Assembly (NCBI GenBank): GCA_018714645.1
Contig: DVND01000015.1
Location: 1-10,766 of the forward strand
Length of the DNA: 10,766 nucleotides
DNA from: Candidatus Avimonoglobus intestinipullorum
GTDB taxonomy: Bacteria > Bacillota > Clostridia > UBA1381
Reading direction: 5' to 3'
The position numbers and the translations under genes are program-made. Shown one piece after another: positions 5,058 through 10,766 of this stretch. The notes beneath the pieces are model-generated. The model was not told the origin of the DNA, made no database searches, and saw only the letters and a program-made list of their open reading frames with translations. Within the stretch, counting starts at the first letter, position 1; the number at the start of each line of letters is the position of its first letter.

Positions 5058-7481
5058 GTGGTCGCACAGGTCGTTGTGAATCATCAATCAAAGCAGGTTG
5101 ACAAGCTGTTCGATTATTTGATACCGGAGGGGCTGCAGGTAACAGTGGGCAGCCGGGTCATTGTACCGTTCGGCGCGGGGAACCGCCAGAAAGAGGCATA
5201 TGTTTTCGGCATTGCAGCGGGCAGCAGGGCAAAAAACCTCAAGGAAATCATCCGCTTGGCGGATGCGGGGCGCGTCTTTGACGAAAAGATGCTTGACTTG
5301 ATTTATTGGATGCGGGAGAAGTATTTTTGCAGTTTTTTGGATATCATCCGCGCCATCATCCCTGCCGGAACCAGTGTGAAGCCGGAGGAGTGGATCGTGC
5401 TGAAAGCGGATTCCGCGGAAGGAAATGACCGGAAATTGCTGGATGTGCTCCGAAATAACGGCGGCGCGGCGGAAGTCAATTATCTGATGCAGTTTTTTGA
5501 GACCAACATCAGCGCGCAGCTAAAGAGGCTGTGCGATGCAGGCGTATTAAAGCGGGAATACCGCGATACGCGCCTGGTTAAGGATAAAACCGTGCGGGTG
5601 GCAAGCCTTGCCGTTTCCGTGGATGACGCCGGTGAATTGATTGGGATGCTCACGAAAAAACGCGCAGCTGTCCAGGCAAAGATGCTGGAAATATTATGCA
5701 TGAATGAGATTGTATCCCTTTCAGATTTGATACAGTTTACGGAAGGTAGCTATAACGCAATTTCCGCATTGGAGAAAAAAGGCTATATCCGTTTGAAAAA
5801 TATTGTTGTATCCAGGGCGGTACATCGAAGCCGGGATGAAGCGCTTGTCCCGCCGGAATTGACCAAAGAACAGCGGCAGGCGGTCTGCGCCGTTGAACAA
5901 GATCTGGAACAGGGCGCGTATGCCGGCGTGCTGCTTCACGGCGTGACGGGCAGCGGCAAAACGGAAGTGTATATGCGTCTGATAGAACGCGTGATAAACA
6001 GGGGGAAACAGGCGGTGTTGCTGGTCCCTGAAATTGCGCTGACGCCCCAGATGGTCGCCCGGTTCACCAGCCGCTTCGGGGAACGGGTGGCGGTGTTTCA
6101 CAGCGGATTGTCGCTGGGGGAGAAATATGACGAGTGGAAACGGATGCGCGACGGGGAGGCGGATATCGTTATCGGCGCCCGTTCCGCAGTGTTTGCACCG
6201 TTTTCTAATATTGGGATCATTATTATTGATGAAGAGCATGAGACCTCTTATAAATCGGAGATGCTGCCGCGGTATGATACGCGGGAAGTCGCTGCATTCC
6301 GGGCGCGGCAGTATGGGGCGGTGCTGCTTTTGGCGTCGGCAACGCCGCAGGTCACCTCCTATTATAAGGCGAAAGCCGGCGAATACCGGCTCCTTGAGAT
6401 GAAAAACAGGGTGAATTCGCGCCGGATGCCAGCCGTTTCCATTGTGGATATGCGCCAAGAACTGGAGAATGGGAATAAATCGGTATTCAGCGCGGCGCTG
6501 CAGGCGGAGATCGCATATAATCTGCAAAATAAAGAACAGACGATTTTGTTTTTGAACCGGCGGGGCTTTTCCACGTTTGTTTCCTGCCGCAGCTGCGGGT
6601 TTGTGGCGGAATGCCCGAACTGCAACATTTCCCTCACTTATCACAAATTTAACGATACGCTGCGGTGCCATTACTGCGGGTATTCCGTTAAAAATTATCA
6701 GGTCTGCCCCGCGTGCGGAAGCAAGTACATCCGCTATTTCGGCGGGGGGACGCAAAAGGTGGAGGAGGAAATCAAGGCGTTGTTCCCGAGTGCTGCGACG
6801 CTGCGGATGGATGTGGATACGACTGGCCGGCAGGGCGCCCATGAGGCCATTCTGCGTGAATTCCAGCAGAAGAAAACAGACATCCTGATTGGGACGCAGA
6901 TGGTCGCAAAGGGGCTGGATTTCCCGAATGTGACGCTGGTGGGCGTCATATCGGCGGATACGATGCTGAACATTGACGATTTCCGCGCAGGTGAGCGGAC
7001 GTTTGACCTGCTGGAGCAGGTGACGGGCCGGGCGGGCCGCGCCGGCAAGCCGGGCCGGGCGGTGATTCAGACGTATAATCCGGATCACGAGGCGGTGGTG
7101 CTGGCGAAAGCGCACGACTACAAGACATTTTACGAGACAGAAATCCAAATGCGCAAAGCCCTGTGGTATCCGCCGTTTTCGGACATTGTGAGCATTTTGT
7201 TTGCGGGCTCCAGCGAGGCGCTGGTGCCGCAGGCGGCAAGGTTTTTTGCCAAGCAATTGCAGGGGTTGAAGAAGCTGCCGCAGAAATCCCAGGTGTTGGG
7301 GCCGGTCCCTGCGTCCATATTGCGCATTAAAAACAAATTCCGCTGGCGGATTCTGATTAAATGCGAAGATGCGGACGGGCTGGGCGAGTTGCTGAACGAT
7401 GCACAGAAGGCCTGCCGGAAGAATGCGCTGTATGGGGAAATTGCAGTTGTAATTGATAAAAATCCAAATAATATATATTGA
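5058..7481 (+). CDS. priA: Primosomal protein N', replication restart helicase PriA
   Basis: PriA recognises stalled replication forks and D-loops, unwinds DNA 3' to 5' with ATP, and starts primosome assembly so that replication can resume. The 807-residue protein is full length (B. subtilis about 805). In order: the 3'-end-binding N-terminal domain (about 1-100) and winged helix; the helicase core with LTKEQ (268-272), Walker A GVTGSGKT (295-302) and DEEH (391-394); then a zinc module with all eight cysteines (510, 513, 519, 522, 537, 540, 550, 553). Helicase motif V is at GTQMVAKGLDF (612-622) and motif VI at QVTGRAGRAGKPG (654-666). The C-terminal domain follows. It starts at GTG 5058, set by GGAGGA. 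It lies 24 bases after rpoZ and 57 bases before def. A 511-codon open frame on the opposite strand is a shadow of this gene. Confidence 0.98.
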   Translation: MVAQVVVNHQSKQVDKLFDYLIPEGLQVTVGSRVIVPFGAGNRQKEAYVFGIAAGSRAKNLKEIIRLADAGRVFDEKMLDLIYWMREKYFCSFLDIIRAIIPAGTSVKPEEWIVLKADSAEGNDRKLLDVLRNNGGAAEVNYLMQFFETNISAQLKRLCDAGVLKREYRDTRLVKDKTVRVASLAVSVDDAGELIGMLTKKRAAVQAKMLEILCMNEIVSLSDLIQFTEGSYNAISALEKKGYIRLKNIVVSRAVHRSRDEALVPPELTKEQRQAVCAVEQDLEQGAYAGVLLHGVTGSGKTEVYMRLIERVINRGKQAVLLVPEIALTPQMVARFTSRFGERVAVFHSGLSLGEKYDEWKRMRDGEADIVIGARSAVFAPFSNIGIIIIDEEHETSYKSEMLPRYDTREVAAFRARQYGAVLLLASATPQVTSYYKAKAGEYRLLEMKNRVNSRRMPAVSIVDMRQELENGNKSVFSAALQAEIAYNLQNKEQTILFLNRRGFSTFVSCRSCGFVAECPNCNISLTYHKFNDTLRCHYCGYSVKNYQVCPACGSKYIRYFGGGTQKVEEEIKALFPSAATLRMDVDTTGRQGAHEAILREFQQKKTDILIGTQMVAKGLDFPNVTLVGVISADTMLNIDDFRAGERTFDLLEQVTGRAGRAGKPGRAVIQTYNPDHEAVVLAKAHDYKTFYETEIQMRKALWYPPFSDIVSILFAGSSEALVPQAARFFAKQLQGLKKLPQKSQVLGPVPASILRIKNKFRWRILIKCEDADGLGELLNDAQKACRKNALYGEIAVVIDKNPNNIY

Positions 7482-7484
7482 TGT

Positions 7485-7493
7485 TGTTATAAT
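7485..7493 (+). promoter_or_regulatory. Possible internal promoter before def (extended -10)
   Basis: TGTTATAAT is an exact TGn-TATAAT extended -10, in the largest gap of the operon (57 bases) and the only AT-rich one. No good -35 lies at normal spacing (position 7465-7470 reads CAAATA). If active, it would start RNA near 7500 with a leader of about 39 bases and let def-fmt and the genes beyond be expressed apart from yicC-priA. Confidence 0.45.
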
Positions 7494-7538
7494 AAAAAGG
7501 CGGGTAACGCCGTATATTTAAGAAAGGAATGGGACGCA

Positions 7539-7991
7539 ATGGCAATCAGGGAAATCAGAAAAAAGGACGACGAAATATTGCGCAAGGTCTGCAAAGAAGT
7601 GAAAGATTTTGATAAAAAGCTGTGGATATTGCTGGACGATATGTATGACACCATGAAAAAAGCGGACGGCGTAGGACTTGCGGCGCCGCAGGTGGGAATA
7701 TTAAAGCGCGTGGTGGTGATTGACATTGGCGATGGGCGGATAGAGCTGATCAACCCGCGGATCGTGTCCCAGAGCGGTTCCCAGAACGGCGCGGAAGGGT
7801 GTTTGAGCTTTCCGGGCTTGTTCGGGGAGGTGGAACGTCCAAACATTGTGACGGTGGAGGCGCAGGACCGGCATGGAACTGTGTTTCAGAAAACGGGAGA
7901 GGAGCTGCTCGCCCGCGCATTCTGCCATGAGTTGGATCATTTGGACGGGAAAGTGTTTGTGGACCGGGTGACAAAATTTCTTGAAAACTGA
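7539..7991 (+). CDS. def: Peptide deformylase
   Basis: Removes the formyl group from the N-terminal methionine of new proteins as they leave the ribosome. The 150-residue protein shows all three family motifs: GVGLAAPQVG (44-53, with Gln51), EGCLSFPG (86-93, metal ligand Cys88) and HELDHLDG (130-137, metal ligands His130 and His134, catalytic Glu131). The short C terminus and CLSFPG motif suit the compact form common in Clostridia. The ATG at 7539 follows AAAGGA (7523-7528) by 10 bases. It is 14 bases before fmt, the enzyme that adds the group Def removes, a classic pairing. A possible internal promoter precedes it. Confidence 0.98.
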   Translation: MAIREIRKKDDEILRKVCKEVKDFDKKLWILLDDMYDTMKKADGVGLAAPQVGILKRVVVIDIGDGRIELINPRIVSQSGSQNGAEGCLSFPGLFGEVERPNIVTVEAQDRHGTVFQKTGEELLARAFCHELDHLDGKVFVDRVTKFLEN

Positions 7992-8005
7992 GGAAGTGCA
8001 TTGGA

Positions 8006-8932
8006 TTGAGAATTCTGTTTATGGGGACGCCGGATATCGCGGCGGTCTGCCTGAAAAGGCTGCTGGACGACGGGTTTGACATCGTCGGCGCGGTGACCCA
8101 GCCCGACAAGCCCAAAGGGCGCGGGCAGAAGCTGGCCCCGCCGGAGGTCAAGGTGTTGGCGCAGGAGCGCGGCATCCCGGTCTATCAGCCGGAGCGACTG
8201 AAAAACGGGGAATTGCAGCCGGTGCTGGAGGAATTGCGGCCGGAGTTGATCGCCGTTGTGGCCTATGGGAAAATCCTGCCCCAATATGTATTGGATGCGC
8301 CGAAATTCGGCTGCATCAATATGCATGCGTCGCTGCTGCCGAAATACCGGGGCGCTGCGCCGGTGCAGTGGGCAGTGATCAATGGGGAGCAATACACCGG
8401 CGTGACAACTATGAAAATGGACGAGGGGCTGGATACCGGCGATATGCTGCTCTCAGAACGCCTTGAGATCGGGATGTATGAGACCAGCGCAGAGCTGTTT
8501 GAGCGCATTGCGGTTTTGGGCGCAAAGGTTTTAGCTGAAACCATCCGCAATATTGAAACGATCATCCCGATCCCCCAGGAGCACAGCGCGCATACCTATG
8601 CGCCGATGATCCGGAAGGAAATGGGGAGAATTGATTGGAACCAGCCGCCGAAAACCATTGTGAAGCTGATTTGCGGCATGAATTCATGGCCGCTGGCATA
8701 TACACATTATAAGGGCGAACAGGTGAAAATCCTTTCTGCGCGGCTTTCCGATGAGATCCCCGGAGGCGCCTGCGGCAGGATTGTCCGCCATGATCAGGGG
8801 AAGGGATTGCTGGTGTCCTGCAAGGACGGCGCAGTTTATATCCAGGAGGTGCAGTTCGCCGGGAAAAAGCGGATGCACATAGATGCGTACCTGTTGGGGC
8901 ACACTATGGATATGGGAGCGATTTTAGAATAA
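8006..8932 (+). CDS. fmt: Methionyl-tRNA formyltransferase
   Basis: Transfers a formyl group from 10-formyltetrahydrofolate to initiator Met-tRNA before translation starts. The 308-residue length is normal. The N-terminal catalytic domain opens with MRILFMGTPD, carries the tRNA-contacting loop DKPKGRGQKL (34-43), and has the active-site set Asn105 and His107 (in CINMHASLLPKYRG) plus Asp143 (in EGLDTGDM), which align with E. coli Asn108, His110 and Asp146. The C-terminal oligonucleotide-binding-like domain (about 205-308) holds the tRNA. The start is a TTG: it restores the conserved first strand, whereas the next ATG (8021) would cut it off. The AGGA site overlapping the def stop is 11 bases away, a little long. 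It lies 14 bases after def. Confidence 0.97.
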   Translation: MRILFMGTPDIAAVCLKRLLDDGFDIVGAVTQPDKPKGRGQKLAPPEVKVLAQERGIPVYQPERLKNGELQPVLEELRPELIAVVAYGKILPQYVLDAPKFGCINMHASLLPKYRGAAPVQWAVINGEQYTGVTTMKMDEGLDTGDMLLSERLEIGMYETSAELFERIAVLGAKVLAETIRNIETIIPIPQEHSAHTYAPMIRKEMGRIDWNQPPKTIVKLICGMNSWPLAYTHYKGEQVKILSARLSDEIPGGACGRIVRHDQGKGLLVSCKDGAVYIQEVQFAGKKRMHIDAYLLGHTMDMGAILE

Positions 8933-8938
8933 GAGGTG
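8932..8938 (+). promoter_or_regulatory. Ribosome binding site that sets the zinc metallopeptidase start
   Basis: AGAGGTG begins at the last base of the fmt stop codon and lies 6 bases before the GTG at 8945. The in-frame GTG at 8936 falls within this site and is rejected. Confidence 0.75.
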
Positions 8939-8944
8939 ACGGCA

Positions 8945-9631
8945 GTGTTTTATTGGGATAACACCTATATATTGGTTTTGATTGCGTTTATGCTTTCCAT
9001 GTTTGCGTCCTTTGGCGTGCAGGCCACATTTTCAAAATACCAGAAGGTCAACAGCCGGCGGGGAATGACCGGGATGGACGCGGCGCGGCAGATTTTGGAC
9101 GCAAATGGGCTATACAGCGTGCGGATTGAGCATATCCAGGGAAACCTGAACGACCATTTTGACCCGCGGGACGGGGTAATCCGCCTGTCGGATGCGACAT
9201 ACCAGTCTGCATCTGTGGCGGCAATCGGCGTTGCAGCGCATGAAGCGGGACACGCGATCCAGCATGCGAAGGGCTATGCGCCCATCAAGGTGCGCAATGC
9301 GATTTTGCCGGTGGTGAACATTGGGTCGTCGCTGTCAATGCCATTGTTTTTTATCGGGCTGATTCTGGGGATGACGCCGCTGGCCATGGCGGGCGTATTC
9401 CTGTTTTCGGGCGTATTGCTGTTCCAGCTTGTGACATTGCCGGTGGAATTTAACGCCAGCCGCAGGGCTTTGGCAATATTGAAGACTTCCTCCATGCTGG
9501 ATGCGGAGGAAGTGAAAAACGCGGGCAAGGTGTTAAAAGCCGCCGCAATGACCTATGTGGCCGCGGTGCTTTCGTCGGCGCTGCAGCTTTTGCGGCTGTT
9601 ATTGCTTGTCAACCGCCGGCGGCGGGATTAA
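8945..9631 (+). CDS. Membrane zinc metallopeptidase, YugP-like (Zn_peptidase_2 family)
   Basis: A predicted integral-membrane zinc protease of the family that includes B. subtilis YugP (PF04298); its substrate is not known. The 228-residue length matches. Visible features are one N-terminal membrane helix (about 8-26); a soluble stretch with RGMTGMDAARQIL (39-51) and DHFDPRDGVIRLS (70-82); the catalytic HEAGH (His99, Glu100, His103); two closely spaced membrane helices (about 119-143 and 146-166); VEFNASRRAL (167-176), whose Glu168 is the likely third metal ligand; and a last helix (about 201-222) ending in a basic NRRRRD tail. It starts at GTG 8945, 12 bases after fmt and 17 before rsmB, so it is part of the operon. 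This gene is absent from the B. subtilis operon but often sits here in Clostridia. A role in membrane protein quality control is a guess. Confidence 0.9.
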   Translation: MFYWDNTYILVLIAFMLSMFASFGVQATFSKYQKVNSRRGMTGMDAARQILDANGLYSVRIEHIQGNLNDHFDPRDGVIRLSDATYQSASVAAIGVAAHEAGHAIQHAKGYAPIKVRNAILPVVNIGSSLSMPLFFIGLILGMTPLAMAGVFLFSGVLLFQLVTLPVEFNASRRALAILKTSSMLDAEEVKNAGKVLKAAAMTYVAAVLSSALQLLRLLLLVNRRRRD

Positions 9632-9648
9632 ACAGAAGAGGATTGCGT

Positions 9649-10766
9649 ATGAAAACAGACAGGGAAACAGCGCTGCTGGTTCTTTATGAGGCAGAGTGCC
9701 ATGGGGCGTATCCGAATTTGGCTTTGAAGAAGTACCTAAAGCATGTCAACGATATGCTGGATAAGGCGTTTATCACGAATTTGGTATACGGCGTCATCAA
9801 ACGGAAGCTGACGCTGGATTATGTAATTGAGCAATTTTCCAACATAAAAATAAAAAAGCTTTCGGATTATATCCGCCAGATTTTGCGGATGGGGATTTAT
9901 CAGATATTATATATGGATAAGGTGCCCGCATCTGCGGCGGTGAACGAGAGCGTGAAGCTGGCGAAGCGGTATGGGCACGGCGCCAGCGCGGGCTATGTCA
10001 ACGGCGTGCTCCGTTCTGTGCTGCGGGAGGGCGTGCGCTGGCCCGAGTCCAAAATGGAATTGCTGTCGGTGCGGGAAGCGTTCCCCATGTGGCTTTGTGA
10101 AAAATGGGTTGCTGCATTCGGCTATGAATTTACAGAGCAGCTGATGCGGGCCATGAATCAGGACGCGGCGCTGACACTGCGCGCCAATACGCTGAAAACG
10201 ACTGCCGCAGCTTTGGCTGGGCAGCTGCCGGAAGCAAAAGTCCATCCGCTGTACGCCGGCGCGCTGGAAAGCGGCGGATTCCAGATAGAAGCCTCAAAGG
10301 CATACCGGGAGGGGCTGTTTATCGTCCAGGATGTGGCGGCGATGATGGCGGGTGTGGCGCTGCATCCGCAGGAAGGGGAACGGGTCATCGACCTGTGCGC
10401 CGCGCCGGGCGGCAAAACGACACATTTGGCAGAATTGATGCAAAACCGCGGGACGGTTTTCGCATTTGATATTTTTGAACATAAGATCAAGCTGGTGCAG
10501 GACAATGCGCGGCGCATGGGGATTGGAATCATCCGGACAGAGGTGCGGGATGCATCGGTGTATGACCCGGCGCTGGAGGGTTCGGCGGATAAAATCCTGG
10601 CGGACGTCCCCTGCTCCGGTCTTGGGATTATCCGGCGCAAGCCGGATATCAAGTGGAATAAGGAAGAACAGAGCGGGATCGCCGCTATACAGTATCGGAT
10701 TTTGGAAAATGCCGGGCGGTATTTGAAGCCGGGCGGCGCATTGATATACAGCACATGCACGATTGA
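9649..10766 (+). CDS. rsmB: 16S rRNA (cytosine(967)-C5)-methyltransferase RsmB, 3' end cut off
   Basis: Uses S-adenosylmethionine to methylate carbon 5 of cytosine 967 in 16S rRNA. The frame stays open from the ATG to the window edge: 372 codons are visible of a usual 440 or so, with no frameshift or internal stop. The N-terminal NusB-like RNA-binding domain (about 1-135) opens with RETALLVLYE and contains DKAFITNLVYGVIKRK. The methyltransferase domain shows the cofactor motif DLCAAPGGKT (248-257), DVPCSGLGIIRRKPDI with Cys322 (the cysteine that releases the product), and YSTCT with Cys370 (the nucleophile). AGAGGA (9637-9642) precedes the ATG by 6 bases. In related genomes rlmN and the prpC-prkC pair follow, so they would be expected past the right edge. 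Confidence 0.96.
   Translation, partial: MKTDRETALLVLYEAECHGAYPNLALKKYLKHVNDMLDKAFITNLVYGVIKRKLTLDYVIEQFSNIKIKKLSDYIRQILRMGIYQILYMDKVPASAAVNESVKLAKRYGHGASAGYVNGVLRSVLREGVRWPESKMELLSVREAFPMWLCEKWVAAFGYEFTEQLMRAMNQDAALTLRANTLKTTAAALAGQLPEAKVHPLYAGALESGGFQIEASKAYREGLFIVQDVAAMMAGVALHPQEGERVIDLCAAPGGKTTHLAELMQNRGTVFAFDIFEHKIKLVQDNARRMGIGIIRTEVRDASVYDPALEGSADKILADVPCSGLGIIRRKPDIKWNKEEQSGIAAIQYRILENAGRYLKPGGALIYSTCTI

Noticed and set aside
5721..7256. 511-codon open frame on the minus strand inside priA
   Set aside because: It lies wholly antisense to a full-length, motif-complete priA. Its translation is rich in Arg, His, Gln and Pro with no recognisable domain, as expected from the reverse frame of a GC-biased gene, and it has no clear ribosome binding site.
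7494..7511. Terminator-like hairpin on the minus strand (GGCG-TTACC-CGCC then T-run)
   Set aside because: The stem is only 4 bp and no minus-strand gene lies to its right that would need it. On the plus strand it lacks a trailing T-run.
1..10766. Possible mobile element, CRISPR array, toxin-antitoxin, phage or novel defence system
   Set aside because: All of the sequence is explained by conserved housekeeping genes in a known order with short gaps. I saw no direct repeat array, transposase, integrase or tRNA-linked attachment site.

Overview
The window reads as a chromosomal housekeeping segment from a Bacillota (Firmicutes) bacterium, most likely of class Clostridia with moderate to fairly high GC. 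The basis is gene order: yicC(yloC)-remA-gmk-rpoZ-priA-def-fmt-[zinc peptidase]-rsmB, with rqcH (yloA) beside it, matches the ylo region of Bacillus subtilis and its clostridial counterparts. RemA and a bacterial RqcH of this type also point to Bacillota. I cannot name a genus from the sequence alone.

Layout. Positions 1-121 are the 3' end of a ROK-family glucokinase on the + strand. It converges with manA (146-1084, -), and a perfect hairpin between them (121-147) can end transcription from both sides. rqcH (1108-2850, -) lies 23 bases upstream of manA on the same strand, so rqcH-manA is probably one transcript. The divergent intergenic region 2851-3018 holds an extended -10 promoter for each direction and an AT-rich perfect inverted repeat between them. 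From 3019 to the right edge every gene is on the + strand, with gaps of 12-57 bases or a short overlap: yicC, remA, gmk, rpoZ, priA, def, fmt, a membrane zinc metallopeptidase, and rsmB cut off by the window end.

How the genes fit together. Most of the + operon serves the flow of information. YicC is an RNA-turnover nuclease, Gmk makes GDP for nucleotide pools, RpoZ is the RNA polymerase omega subunit, and PriA restarts replication forks. Fmt and Def add and remove the formyl group on initiator methionine, and RsmB methylates 16S rRNA. RemA is a DNA-binding regulator known from biofilm control in B. subtilis. Divergent RqcH tags nascent chains on stalled ribosomes. Glucokinase and ManA handle hexose and hexose phosphate.

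Nothing here looks like a mobile element, CRISPR array, phage or new defence system, and I did not find an undescribed system. The points worth a second look are regulatory or comparative: the symmetrical divergent promoter region, the absence of coaBC between rpoZ and priA, the shared terminator built into two gene ends, a possible promoter in front of def, and heavy use of GTG/TTG starts (5 of 9 genes in the operon).
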